Assembly: GCA_019359235.1 (NCBI GenBank)
Contig: JAHHHT010000002.1
Span: 186,001 to 250,000, forward strand
Direction of reading: 5' to 3'
Origin: Oscillatoria princeps RMCB-10
GTDB lineage: Bacteria > Cyanobacteriota > Cyanobacteriia > Cyanobacteriales > Oscillatoriaceae
DNA: 64,000 nt
Within the stretch, counting starts at the first letter, position 1. Every line of letters starts with the position of its first letter. The notes beneath the pieces were generated by a model. It searched no databases and was not told where the DNA came from. It saw only the letters and a program-made list of their open reading frames with translations. Below, piece by piece: positions 19,217 through 28,028 of this stretch. Made by a program: the position numbers and the translations under genes.

Positions 19217-19720
19217 TCACTCTCCGGTAATTCTTTTTCGCAGCAGCAGGCAATTGCGACCGTCGGGAGTGCGCCTGTAATAAAGCTCATCCGTCAGAGC
19301 TTTCATAATTCGCAGTCCCCTGTGATGTTCGTCCCAGAGATCTATGGGTCTTTTTAACAGCTCTTCCACATAAGCTTCCAAATCAAACGGATCGCCCCGA
19401 TCCCAAATTCGCATCTCCACGTAGTGCGCAAAAACTATCACCTCCAGCTCGATCGGGGTTGTCTGGGGCAAGTGGCAGTGAGCGTGGGTCACCGCATTGG
19501 TAAAGCCTTCTACCAAGGCGGTTTCGCACTCCCACCACTCCTTGCACGAGAGCGGCGCTGTGTTGAACTGCTCGAACCATCGCAAAACATCGTCTAAAGC
19601 CGTCAGATCCGTACAGACTTGAAGCTGCGCTTCCTTGAGCGGTCGCTCATTTGCCGCCGGCTGTATTCCCCTCCCGGAGGCTAATCCTTTCCACCAGCTG
19701 CCAATGTTTCCTAACATCAT
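19217..19720 (-). CDS. Anti-sigma-type serine kinase (RsbW/SpoIIAB-like HATPase)
   Basis: 167 residues with the HATPase fold of anti-sigma regulators: E-T-A-L-V-E-G-F-T-N-A-V-T-H-A-H (N box), I-W-D-R-G-D-P-F-D (G1 box), H-H-R-G-L-R-I-M (G2 box). Expected to phosphorylate STAS antagonists using ATP and to bind its target when they are phosphorylated. It lies between the phosphatase and the STAS-sugar transferase on the same strand, which fits a partner-switching operon. No sigma factor gene lies nearby. Confidence 0.92.
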   Translation of the reverse strand: MMLGNIGSWWKGLASGRGIQPAANERPLKEAQLQVCTDLTALDDVLRWFEQFNTAPLSCKEWWECETALVEGFTNAVTHAHCHLPQTTPIELEVIVFAHYVEMRIWDRGDPFDLEAYVEELLKRPIDLWDEHHRGLRIMKALTDELYYRRTPDGRNCLLLRKRITGE

Positions 19721-19813
19721 CCTGTCCCTCCAAAATGTGCAATTTATAATCCTGAATCAAGACTCAAGACTCAAAAATTAATATTTTTCCTCTCTCAGCC
19801 CTCAATTCCTAAT

Positions 19814-20815
19814 TCAATAAGCGCCACTGTTTTTCTGGAATAAGCGCAGGACGGTTTTCAAAATTAGCTCCACGTCATACCGGAGGCTCCAGTTTTTTTG
19901 GTATTTCAAATCCAGGCGGATGACATCCTCAAAACTGCGCACCTGAGAGCGCCCGTTCACTTGCCATTCGCCTGTCATTCCCGGTTTGACATCTAAACGC
20001 TGCCATTCTGGAACCTCATAGCGCTCAACTTCATCCGGTGTGGGCGGTCTGGTGCCGACCAGACTCATCTCCCCTTTGAGCACGTTCCAAAACTGGGGCA
20101 GTTCGTCCAGGCTCGTCCGCCGCAGAAACCGGCCCACCCGCGTAATCCGGGGGTCGTTTTCATTCTTAAACAGGGGACCCTGTACTTGATTAGCGATTTG
20201 GGATTTGAGCGCCTCCGCATTCACGCACATGGAGCGGATTTTCCACATGCGAAATCGCCGGCCCATCCAGCCGCAGCGAATTTGGCTGAAGAAAATCGGG
20301 CCCGGACTGTCCAGTTTAATGGCAATGGCAATCGGAATCAGCAAAACCGCCGTAATCGCCAAACCCACCAGCGCACCGGCAACGTCTATCCAGCGTTTCA
20401 CCCAGGAGCGCACAGAGGGGTGGGTCGCCGGCAGCGAGCTTTTCACAGATGAGCTGCGGACCTGCTTGCTCGGAGTCTCCGCTGCCCCCTCGATGGTCAG
20501 CATCTGCTCCAGTCCCGTTATGGACAGCACTGACCTCACCTGCGGCTGGACATTCCGCAGCACTAATTTAATCCCCAGCTGCTGGGTTGTTCTGAGATTG
20601 TTGACTAAGGCACCGATGCCACTGCTGTCTATGAACGTGGTCTGGCCAAAATCTAGGAGGATTTGGCTGGGATAGGGACTCTCTTGGCAAAGCTGCAGGC
20701 AGGTTTGCTTAAAGGCTACCGCTTCCAGCACGCTCAAGCGAGGGGGCAACTGAACCAAGGGAGTTTCGTTCGAGAATGAAATCCGAAAATTTTGGTCTTG
20801 GGGTTGGTTTACCAT
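19814..20815 (-). CDS. STAS domain fused to exopolysaccharide-initiating sugar transferase
   Basis: 333 residues from the ATG at 20815, which has GAGGG six bases upstream; an ATG at 20833 lacks this. Residues about 10-110 form a STAS domain with an intact switch loop, [11 protein letters not shown]. After a Ser-rich linker comes a bacterial sugar transferase (WcaJ/WbaP catalytic part): one membrane helix in [10 protein letters not shown], then [33 protein letters not shown], and M-S-L-V-G-T-R-P-P. Such enzymes transfer a sugar phosphate to undecaprenyl phosphate and start capsule or slime synthesis. The next genes encode an RsbW-like kinase and a PP2C phosphatase, so the fusion suggests that phosphorylation of the STAS part controls polysaccharide synthesis. 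That control is inference. Confidence 0.93.
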   Translation of the reverse strand: MVNQPQDQNFRISFSNETPLVQLPPRLSVLEAVAFKQTCLQLCQESPYPSQILLDFGQTTFIDSSGIGALVNNLRTTQQLGIKLVLRNVQPQVRSVLSITGLEQMLTIEGAAETPSKQVRSSSVKSSLPATHPSVRSWVKRWIDVAGALVGLAITAVLLIPIAIAIKLDSPGPIFFSQIRCGWMGRRFRMWKIRSMCVNAEALKSQIANQVQGPLFKNENDPRITRVGRFLRRTSLDELPQFWNVLKGEMSLVGTRPPTPDEVERYEVPEWQRLDVKPGMTGEWQVNGRSQVRSFEDVIRLDLKYQKNWSLRYDVELILKTVLRLFQKNSGAY

Positions 20816-20833
20816 GTAACCCTCATGTTGCAA

Positions 20834-21263
20834 CTTGATATTTTAATTCTGAAATTTTAAGACACTATTTTCACAGTCGTCTTGCCATCCTACCTCAGAC
20901 ACCCGCTATTCTCCATCAAACCCAATCTTTCCCAATCAACTCTCCCGGCCAGCTGACTCAAAGGCCACCCCCTCCCCCCCCCAGAAGCGGGGCTTACAAG
21001 GGCAGGTTTTTTATTCCACCAAGAGGTATCCGCCAGGGCCCACTCGCTACACCCCTTATATTTTCCTCACTTCTACCCTGATGCTGTTGCAACTTCCAGC
21101 CACAGAACCTGTCCTTCCTGTCAAGTCCGGTTGATTGCCCGCGATCGCGATCCAGAGTCTGAGGCGGTGAGCGGGTGAGCGGTTGACGGGGAGGAGAGCC
21201 AGAGAAAAATCAATTCCGGTCAATTGACCTTAAATTATATCACACCTGCGAGAATCTGCCGGC
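20834..21263. other. Intergenic region upstream of the sugar transferase operon, no gene seen
   Basis: Holds the promoter side of the partner-switching operon. It has a C-rich run at 20970-20985 and GCGATCGC at about 21141. No coding frame has plausible composition, and no clear operator is visible. Confidence 0.5.
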
Positions 21264-21294
21264 CAAAAAAAGCCAGCCCACTGGCATGCTGGCT
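21264..21294 (-). terminator. Intrinsic terminator, minus strand
   Basis: On the minus strand AGCCAGC, a ten-base loop, and GCTGGCT form a seven-pair stem immediately followed by a run of Ts. It would end transcripts coming from the small gene at 21537-21923, about 240 bases upstream. Confidence 0.6.
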
Positions 21295-21303
21295 GTAGCT
21301 AGT

Positions 21304-21335
21304 CTTTCAATCCCTGATAGGGATTCACACAAAAC
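21304..21335. repeat. Solitary CRISPR-repeat-like sequence
   Basis: CTTTCAATCCCTGATAGGGATT followed by CACACAAAAC resembles the direct repeats of cyanobacterial CRISPR arrays. A relative lies at 56227-56262 (two changes in the core), a more distant one at 15560-15590. None is followed by a second unit at spacer distance, and there is no cas gene, so these are orphan repeats or a different palindrome family. The next 110 bases include a partial copy of the GGAGGCAGTCGC element (21388-21443). Confidence 0.5.
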
Positions 21336-21536
21336 TTCCCCAAACCTATATGTAACTCAAGTTGCTACTTAACCAAAGTTGCAACTTTTGGAGGCAGTCG
21401 CGATGAACTGCGCACACCGCCACCAATGAAAATGTGTGGGCCATAACCCCATGTTTGTAGTTGGGCTTTAGCCCTCCCGTCGGGTTCTGACTCAGCGCCG
21501 GCTCGTGCGTTTTTGCGCAACAGCCGCACTTTAATT

Positions 21537-21923
21537 TTAACTTCCCGTATCGCAACTGTTGGAGAATATCTTGCCCAGCATCAACCTAGGCGGAAGCTGC
21601 CTTGAGTCTGAAACGGGGTCAGCGCCATCTTCCTCACTGGCGGGGGGAATGGCGCAGATCGCCGTCAGCTCGACTCCAGCCACCAGTCGGGAAACTTGCT
21701 TGAGAATGCTGTCAGTGCGTTCCATGAGTTGCTCTGCCACAGCCACAGAAGGAGCCACAATGAAAAAAGTTTTCACTCCAGCCGGACTGGGGGCAATCCC
21801 AAATCTGCATTCCTGTAACAGCGCCTGAGTGGAACTGTCAAACGAATTGCAAAAGTGGCGCAACAGCGATCCGTAAAAGGATTCAGCCAGACTTCGATCG
21901 TCGAAACTGGGTTTAGATAACAC
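21537..21923 (-). CDS. Conserved-looking small protein of unknown function
   Basis: 128 residues, soluble, no signal or membrane segment. It opens M-L-S-K-P-S-F-D-D-R-S-L-A-E-S-F-Y and has F-D-S-S-T-Q-A-L-L-Q-E-C-R-F-G and a strand-helix pattern (V-K-T-F-F-I-V-A-P-S-V-A-V-A-E-Q-L). The C-terminus is acidic, then Pro/Leu-rich. Codon use matches the neighbours. I have an impression of similar small cyanobacterial proteins but cannot name a family. It is monocistronic, with a likely terminator at 21264-21294. Confidence 0.7.
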   Translation of the reverse strand: MLSKPSFDDRSLAESFYGSLLRHFCNSFDSSTQALLQECRFGIAPSPAGVKTFFIVAPSVAVAEQLMERTDSILKQVSRLVAGVELTAICAIPPASEEDGADPVSDSRQLPPRLMLGKIFSNSCDTGS

Positions 21924-22182
21924 GGCAAGTCCCTCCTACGACTCTTGCTGCCATAACAAAGACGTCTGTACTGCTAATATGAACCATCTTTTTACATCCG
22001 TCTGTGACGGCAGTCTGGGACGGTAGGTGACAGGTTTGCGCCCGCACTGTAATCTCAGTCACAGGGGCAACACCTTGGCCAACACCGGATAATATAACAG
22101 ATGCGCACAGCCTCACCAATACGAAATGTTACGGATTTTAGACAATTGCAAAGGCGCTCCTCTCTCTCCCCCAGTAAAAGCT

Positions 22183-24102
22183 CTAACCGGCTCTCTGCCA
22201 TAACTTCACCGTCTTGTCCCGACTGCCACTGGCCACCCTCTGCCCGCCAACAGCCGCCACCGCGCACACCGAGTCCGTATGCCCAACCAGGGTTTCCACT
22301 TCTTCCCCCGTCGAAACCCGCCACAGCTTCACCGTTTTGTCCCAGCTGCCACTGACCAGCATCTCCCCACCGGCACTGAAAGCCAGAGCCGCCACCGACC
22401 AGGAATGCCCCGAAAGCGTGCTTCTCACTTGTCCCGTCTTCACTTCCCACAATTTGATCGTATTGTCCTCACTGCCCGTGGCCAGAATTTTCCCGTCCGG
22501 ACTGAAGGCGGCGGCCAGCACCGGCCACAGGTGCCCCTGCAATACCGTCCCCGCACCCCCCCGCTGGCGCAAATCCCACAGCCGCACCGTCCTGTCAAAA
22601 CTGGCACTGGCCAACATCTGCCCGCACGGGGAAATCGCCACCGCCGCCACCTGCAATCCGTGCCCCCTCAGAGTGCAAATCTCTTCCCCACCACCCACCT
22701 CCCACAGTCTCACAGTTTTGTCCCAACTGCCGCTGGCCAAGAATTGCCCGTCCGGACTGAACGCCACCGACTTAACCGCGTGCGAGTGCCCCGTTAGGGT
22801 GCGCAACAGCCCCCCGCCCGCCACATCCCACAATTTCACCGTCCGGTCGTCACTGCCGGTGGCCAAAACACTCCCGTCAGGACTGAAGGCAACCGACTTG
22901 ACAAAATTTGCGTGACCTGCTATAATCCTCAAACATTCTCCCGTGTCTGTATCCCACAAGCGGGCAGTTTTGTCATCGCTGCCGGTGGCGAGGAGATTCC
23001 CTTGAGCGCTAATCGCCACAGAATTCACACCGGCTGACAGCCCCGAATGTCCCGTCAGAGTGCGGACGCAGTGCCAAGACGAGCTCGGTGTTCTGGCGCG
23101 GGAAGCAAAAGGGAGATTCATCGCCCGCATCACCTCACCCACCGATTGAAACCGGCGATTTACAGCATTCTCCAGCAGCTTGTCTAAAATTTCACCCAGG
23201 CGCTCGGACACAGGCTTGATGCCGGTGCTAGACACAGGCTTGATGCCGGTGCTACGATCGGACACAGGCTTGATGCCTGTGCTACGACTATTCCTCAAAT
23301 AATCTCGCCACACCCAGCAGTCATTGGCAGCATCGAACAGCTGAAAAGGAGAAATACCCGTGAGCAGATAAACGCAAGTCACCCCCAAACTGTAAAGATC
23401 GCTGGCAAAAACCGCTTTTCCTTTCGCTTGTTCTGGCGCGACATATTCCGCGCTGCCGGTTGCCCCTCCCCACAAATCAGCGCCACTCACCAGCTGAGCA
23501 GCGCCAAAGTCAACCAAGACAAGCTGCCCCTCTTTTTCCCTAAGATCCCCCCCCTGCCCCCCCTTAAAAAGGGGGGGTGAACAGGCACAGCGAATAATAT
23601 TCACCGGCTTAATATCCCCGTGGATAATTTCCCGGTCGTGGAGAACCTTCAGCACCGGCAGCAACTCTTCCAGCAATTGCCATATCTGAGCTTCGCTGAA
23701 CCTTCCCTCCTCTTCAAGCACCCTTTCCAGATTGCTTCCCTCAATATATTCCAGCACCAAATACAGGCGACCGTCCTCTTCAAAATGCGCCATTACGGCG
23801 GGAAAATTCGGGCGATCGCCCAATTCTTCCAAGCGCAGCGCTTTTTGGCGAAAACCCTCTGCGGCTTTCTGGAAAGCTGCCGGTGTGCTATCCTGCGGCC
23901 AAAATTGTTGGATAGCGCAAAACATTGGCGGAGATTCGCTTTCAACCACACCCAAGTAAGTTCTGCTAAATCCCCCCTTACCAATTAACTCGATCGCGCG
24001 AAAACGCTCTCCCAACAGTAAGTCAGAACCGCACCCCTGACAAACTTTATCAAACTCAGAGTTTTGTGGCTTTGGGCAGTCGGGGTTCAGGCAATAGCTC
24101 AT
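22183..24102 (-). CDS. Ser/Thr protein kinase with seven WD40 repeats
   Basis: 639 residues. Order: zinc-ribbon-like Cys motif (C4, C9, C21, C24), kinase domain (about 34-335), then seven WD40 repeats forming one propeller. G-K-G-G-F-S, H-G-D-I-K-P-V-N-I (Asp163), D-F-G (about 198-200) and Y-V-A-P-E are present. The beta-3 Lys (A-I-K in relatives) is Gln65, codon CAA, one base from AAA. Between the catalytic loop and D-F-G is an extra block (about residues 172-190, P-P-L-F-K-G-G-Q-G-G-D-L) that reads as the dispersed CCCCCTTAAAAAGG palindrome. Three S-T-G-I-K-P-V-S units before the kinase end read another repeat (23207-23287). Activity may therefore be reduced; the propeller is intact and likely binds proteins. 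Confidence 0.92.
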   Translation of the reverse strand: MSYCLNPDCPKPQNSEFDKVCQGCGSDLLLGERFRAIELIGKGGFSRTYLGVVESESPPMFCAIQQFWPQDSTPAAFQKAAEGFRQKALRLEELGDRPNFPAVMAHFEEDGRLYLVLEYIEGSNLERVLEEEGRFSEAQIWQLLEELLPVLKVLHDREIIHGDIKPVNIIRCACSPPLFKGGQGGDLREKEGQLVLVDFGAAQLVSGADLWGGATGSAEYVAPEQAKGKAVFASDLYSLGVTCVYLLTGISPFQLFDAANDCWVWRDYLRNSRSTGIKPVSDRSTGIKPVSSTGIKPVSERLGEILDKLLENAVNRRFQSVGEVMRAMNLPFASRARTPSSSWHCVRTLTGHSGLSAGVNSVAISAQGNLLATGSDDKTARLWDTDTGECLRIIAGHANFVKSVAFSPDGSVLATGSDDRTVKLWDVAGGGLLRTLTGHSHAVKSVAFSPDGQFLASGSWDKTVRLWEVGGGEEICTLRGHGLQVAAVAISPCGQMLASASFDRTVRLWDLRQRGGAGTVLQGHLWPVLAAAFSPDGKILATGSEDNTIKLWEVKTGQVRSTLSGHSWSVAALAFSAGGEMLVSGSWDKTVKLWRVSTGEEVETLVGHTDSVCAVAAVGGQRVASGSRDKTVKLWQRAG

Positions 24103-24412
24103 ACCGATTTTAGATTTTGGATTTTAGATTTTGGATTCCCCTCGTTCCCAGGCAGAGCCTGGGAACGCCCCTTTGGAGGCTCTGCCTCCTTTCAAGGGAC
24201 AAGCAGCATTATTAGCCTAATATCATAGACAGACAACCCGTAGGGCAGGCGTCTCGCCTGCCCTCAACAACATTTTATTATAGACGGGGCTAAATATTGA
24301 GAAACCAGGTTTCTTTAAGAAATCTGGTTTCTGAAACTAGAATAGTCGGCAGAGCCGACTGTCTTTCGTTCCCAGGCTCCGCCTGGGAACGAGGGAACGA
24401 GGGAAAATATCC
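24103..24412. repeat. Repeat cluster between kinase and SPFH genes
   Basis: No gene. Contents: a TTTTAGATTTTGGA tandem run at 24109-24137, two GTTCCCAGGCTC-type palindromes (about 24143-24167 and 24368-24393), an inverted GGCAGGCGTCTCGCCTGCC (24244-24262), and an AGAAACCAGGTTTCTTT palindrome (24300-24332). Confidence 0.7.
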
Positions 24413-26653
24413 TTACGAAACAGCAGACCGTTTTGGCAGACCGTTGTCTGGGTCGGGTATCAACTCACCAGAAATAGAAGCCGGCTTGTCTAGCAGCTCT
24501 AGCGGGGATTCCGGCGTGTTTGTTGCCAGCTGATTTTGCAGCGGGTTTGGCGTTCCCAACTTGCCGGTTTGATTCCACAAAAGCATCGTTAATAGCCCGT
24601 CCACCAAACCGTTATGGCTGCCGTTACCGCCGCCGACTAAAATATCAGGAATCAGGCGGACTTTGCGGTCGCCGATAATTTGCATCAGCTGCATGGCGGT
24701 GTAAGGTTGCGAGCCCAACGCTCCCACACCGGCACGGTAGGTTTCCGCTTTGGCGGTGCCGGTGGCGCGGATAGATTCCGCTTCTGCAGTGGCTTTCAGG
24801 CGGATAGACTCAGCCTCACCGGCAGCTTTAATCCGGATAGATTCCGCCTCGCCGGTCACTTCTTTAACTTTCGCAGTCGCCTTGAGTTCAGCAATCTGCA
24901 CGCCTTGTTCAGATTTTACCACTTCTTGCTGGATGTCAGCTTTCGCCTTGAGTTCAGCAATCTTCACACCTTGCTCAGCTTTCACCATATCTTGCTGGAT
25001 GTCCGCCAGCGCAGTGGATCGCACCAGTTCTTGTCGCTGCGTCTGCGCCATCTGCTGCACTTCATAGGTTTTCTGCTGCTCCTGAGCAATTTTGCGGTCG
25101 GTTTGAGTTTGCATCAGCGTCGCCGGCGGCTGGATGTCGCCAATTAAAGTGTCGATCGCCTGCACGTCATAAGCTCGCAGCGCTGTTTTAATATACTCAG
25201 CCGCCTCAGCCTGACGCTCGCTGCGAGCGCTGAGAAAGTCGAGCACGGTGTAGTCTTGAGCGGAGTTGCGGAAATAGTTGCCAATGGTGGGTTCCAAAAC
25301 GTGGTCTACCAGATTTTGCATGGAGCCAACGCGGGAGATCACCTTGGGGGCGTCCAAAGCGCCGACGTGGATAATCTGCGCCACTTCCAAATCAAACGCA
25401 AACCCATCTCTGGAGCGCACGGTCAGGGAGGCGAGTTTGGAGTCGTAGTTGTGGCGCTCGCTGCGGGCTGACCAGTTGAGCACGATATTAGTAGTCGGCA
25501 CCAGTTCGACTTTCATCACCCGCATGTTGACGGGGTGTTTTCCCGGGTAAAGGGGTTCTGTCCACACGCCTTTGTGTCCGGGGCGCACCAAATCGCCGTG
25601 GGTGAAGGCGGCTCCGCTGACGTCTTCGTGGGCTTTACCGATGTAGGAAATCACCACGCCGACGTAGCCGATGGGAATTTCGGTCATGGCGACTTGCTCA
25701 ACCCGGACAAACCAGGGGTTGAGGTTCCAGGAACCGGAGAGGAGAATTTGCTCTTGCAAGCCGCGCCGCCCGCCTTTTTCGATGAATTTCTGCCCATTTT
25801 GGAAGTTTTCGTGGGCGGGGACGACAGGACCTGCAATTTCGCCCGCTTCTATGGAAGTGCCGTCTAGGGTGGTGACGATGCCCACTTTGTCGGAGGCGAC
25901 GGCATAAACCTGCAGCCGCTCTGGGCTTGTGCCGTGCTGGCTGGCGTTGGCGGCGGTGATGATGGTGAACAGGGCGGTGTTGATGCGGTAGGTGCCGGCG
26001 GTGAGGAAGCCGATTTGCCGGCCTTTTTCGCCCCCGCCGGTGAGGAATTTGCGGGCGTCTTGGAAGTTGTCGCAGCTCACCACTTTGCCGAGGATGCGTT
26101 CTGGCGGGATAGATGCGCCATCGGCGGCGACAATTAGGGCGATTTCGCCTTGGGGGATTTCTATCACCGACTCTTTGCGAATGGCATACTGCCAGGGCCA
26201 ATAGGCCCAGTGCCAGCCGGGAGCCAGGGTGTCTGCTTGGTAGCCGGCTTCGCCATGCAGGGCGATCTGGCGACCGGGCGGGAGGCTGCTGGTGGAAAAT
26301 TTCTTGGCAACTATGCCGACTTCTCGCTCGCCGATCACCACTAGACCGGAGGCGAAAGCGATTGCGCCCAAACCGCCGACAATAATAATGGGAACGACTG
26401 CCCAACTTAGAGTGTCGGCGGCGCTCACTTGCGCCACAGCCGGTTGCGGAACTGACGCGGTGAGGTTTGCCCGATTGGTGTCCAAGGCTGTTGGGGAACT
26501 CTCCGCCCGAGCCGGCTCGATGCTGCCGGTTGGTGTGAGGGCACCCACCAAAGGTGCTCCTGCAGAGATGGCGAGAGATGCCAGTAGGGATGCTGCTATC
26601 TGAGCGGGAAGCCCAAGCCGGCTCTGGCGCATCTTAGCGAGAAAACTTTTCAT
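24413..26653 (-). CDS. SPFH/Band 7 (flotillin-like) membrane protein
   Basis: 746 residues. The N-terminus (1-45) is a hydrophobic signal-like segment, then an Ala/Pro-rich stretch and a membrane helix (about 83-108, V-V-P-I-I-I-V-G-G-L-G-A-I-A-F-A). Two related blocks of about 75 residues follow (A-D-G-A-S-I-P-P-E-R-I and L-D-G-T-S-I-E-A-G-E-I), then a Band 7 domain to about 520 and a long coiled coil whose units A-E-L-K-A, G-E-A-E-S-I-R-x-K-A repeat four to five times. Flotillin-like scaffolds order membrane microdomains and proteases. The ATG is preceded by GGGAGACTCC. An HicB-like gene and a HicA-like remnant lie just upstream on the same strand, without an obvious functional link. Confidence 0.88.
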   Translation of the reverse strand: MKSFLAKMRQSRLGLPAQIAASLLASLAISAGAPLVGALTPTGSIEPARAESSPTALDTNRANLTASVPQPAVAQVSAADTLSWAVVPIIIVGGLGAIAFASGLVVIGEREVGIVAKKFSTSSLPPGRQIALHGEAGYQADTLAPGWHWAYWPWQYAIRKESVIEIPQGEIALIVAADGASIPPERILGKVVSCDNFQDARKFLTGGGEKGRQIGFLTAGTYRINTALFTIITAANASQHGTSPERLQVYAVASDKVGIVTTLDGTSIEAGEIAGPVVPAHENFQNGQKFIEKGGRRGLQEQILLSGSWNLNPWFVRVEQVAMTEIPIGYVGVVISYIGKAHEDVSGAAFTHGDLVRPGHKGVWTEPLYPGKHPVNMRVMKVELVPTTNIVLNWSARSERHNYDSKLASLTVRSRDGFAFDLEVAQIIHVGALDAPKVISRVGSMQNLVDHVLEPTIGNYFRNSAQDYTVLDFLSARSERQAEAAEYIKTALRAYDVQAIDTLIGDIQPPATLMQTQTDRKIAQEQQKTYEVQQMAQTQRQELVRSTALADIQQDMVKAEQGVKIAELKAKADIQQEVVKSEQGVQIAELKATAKVKEVTGEAESIRIKAAGEAESIRLKATAEAESIRATGTAKAETYRAGVGALGSQPYTAMQLMQIIGDRKVRLIPDILVGGGNGSHNGLVDGLLTMLLWNQTGKLGTPNPLQNQLATNTPESPLELLDKPASISGELIPDPDNGLPKRSAVS

Positions 26654-26677
26654 ATAAGGGAGTCTCCCCCAGATACA

Positions 26678-26812
26678 CTACTGCAACCGTAGCATTCTGG
26701 CAAGCCTCTGCGGGGGAATTTTAATGATTCTTAAAGGAACTCCCGGGAGGGATTGAGGATGCCGTCCGCCGGCATAGGGACCTTCAAATCCCAGTTCGCG
26801 CAGGCGCTTCAC
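26678..26812 (-). pseudogene. HicA-toxin-like remnant
   Basis: Beginning with GTG at 26812, 44 codons read V-K-R-L-R-E-L-G-F-E-G-P-Y-A-G-G-R-H, the typical front of HicA toxins including the catalytic G-G-x-H, and end with V-P-L-R-I and R-L-A-R-M-L-R-L-Q before TAG at 26678. The same frame is open back to the HicB stop at 26846 (C-P-D-K-R-R-F-L). The usual K-Q-F/M segment after the His and the C-terminal helix are shortened, so the toxin is probably inactive. The order antitoxin then toxin is reversed from the common hicA-hicB order but also occurs. Confidence 0.5.
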
Positions 26813-26845
26813 CGCCCCAAGAAACCGGCGTTTATCGGGACATTT

Positions 26846-27091
26846 TCAGACCGCCTCCGTGAGTTTATTTAAGTCGATCCCGTCTAGAACTGGAATTTGC
26901 AGCCCCAAACGCAACCGCAGCGCAATCCAGTCGCTCAGCGCCTCTCGCAATTCGCGCCGGCACCCTTCTAGGTTGGTGTGACGCGCCCAGACTCCCTGGA
27001 GTCCGGGGATTTCCCCCCAGTAAGTTCCGTCATCTTCAATAATCTCGTAAACCGCCTGTTCCAGAGCCAGGTCAATGTAGCTGGCAAGCAT
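26846..27091 (-). CDS. HicB-like antitoxin (UPF0150 type)
   Basis: 81 residues with the degraded-RNase-H fold of HicB: Y-E-I-I-E-D-D-G-T-Y-W-G-E-I-P-G-L-Q-G-V-W-A, then C-R-R-E-L-R-E-A-L-S-D-W-I-A-L-R. There is no C-terminal DNA-binding domain, so it is of the short type. It is followed on the same strand by the HicA-like remnant and would have neutralised it; it may now be an orphan antitoxin. Confidence 0.8.
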   Translation of the reverse strand: MLASYIDLALEQAVYEIIEDDGTYWGEIPGLQGVWARHTNLEGCRRELREALSDWIALRLRLGLQIPVLDGIDLNKLTEAV

Positions 27092-27129
27092 TGGGTGTTT
27101 CCTTCCCTATTTGTCGGCTGTATTCACTA

Positions 27130-27305
27130 TTATATAGCAGTTCTCAATGATTAGCGCAACCGCTGGGGGCCCAGAAGCCCGGTTTCTTTAAGAAACCGGG
27201 TTTCTGAAATTTCCGCAAATGATTTACGCAATAGCTTTTTTCAACGAGCGCGAGCCAACCCGGTTTTTTTTTTAACCGGGTTTCTTAGACGTACTTCACA
27301 CAATT
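27130..27305. repeat. Repeat cluster with AGAAACC palindromes
   Basis: TATATAGCAGTTCTCAATGATT opens the cluster, then AGAAGCCCGGTTTCTTTAAG and its mirror (27173-27205), a second half-element at about 27259-27285, and TTGATAACTGCT at 27303-27314, which pairs with the opening AGCAGTT. The whole may be one larger MITE-like unit of about 185 bases. No gene. Confidence 0.55.
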
Positions 27306-27409
27306 GATAACTGCTCTACACCTCAGTAGGGTGGGTTATGAACGCACCCTCCTGGCAGCGCTGTTGTGCCGGTGCGGCGCAAGCTTTACGTTAAATCGCC
27401 GCCCTCACC

Positions 27410-27745
27410 CTATTGCTTTTGCCAAGCTTGACTCTCGCTGGGTGGGAACAGAGTTGTCCCCCTGGCCAGTTCTTCTGCCTTGCAGCGATTAGCGGACAGA
27501 AGTCCTTGCAAGACTTCCATAAACTTTTTGTAAGGTTCTCTTTGCGTGTGTTCCTGGAAAGCCGCTTCATCTTTATATACTTCATACAGGAACATAACAT
27601 TGGGATTTGATGCGTCTTCGATGACATCAAAACGCCGGGTGTCCGGCTCGTCTTTCAGCGAACCTTCCCCATCCTCAACGAACGCCTTGATTAACGTATC
27701 CCTAACCTCACGATCGACAGTAAATTTCACAAAAATGGCAAACAT
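27410..27745 (-). CDS. Antibiotic biosynthesis monooxygenase (ABM)-domain protein
   Basis: 111 residues of the YgiN/LsrG type: F-A-I-F-V-K-F-T-V, a helix with F-V-E-D-G-E-G-S-L-K-D-E-P-D-T-R-R-F-D-V, then F-L-Y-E-V-Y-K-D-E-A-A-F-Q-E-H-T. Small dimeric ferredoxin-like-fold proteins of this family act as cofactor-free monooxygenases on quinols or as isomerases; the substrate here is unknown. The last few codons run into repeat-like DNA. Single gene. Confidence 0.88.
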   Translation of the reverse strand: MFAIFVKFTVDREVRDTLIKAFVEDGEGSLKDEPDTRRFDVIEDASNPNVMFLYEVYKDEAAFQEHTQREPYKKFMEVLQGLLSANRCKAEELARGTTLFPPSESQAWQKQ

Positions 27746-28028
27746 ATTTTCGTTAAATTCGGTTTCCCCGCTAGTGGGGAGTTACAATACTATTAAACTC
27801 CATTTCCGGCGCAATGTCCAGAGGTGGATATTAAGAATTCCTGACACTAGGGACAGGCGAGACGCCTGTCCTACGCCTGGTTTGGGGACAGGCGTGCTTC
27901 GGAGCAGCGCATGCGCCGGAGAGAGCGACGCTTGTCCTACGCCGGGTTTCGGAATTGCAATGGATTTTTTCTCCCCCTCCCCGCCGGCGGGTAGAGGGGT
28001 TGGGGTGCCGGGTTCATCCCTGTTGCAG

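Noticed and set aside
25698-26405. 235-codon Arg/Pro-rich frame
   Set aside because: Out-of-frame shadow within the SPFH gene; composition is that of a shifted GC-rich frame.
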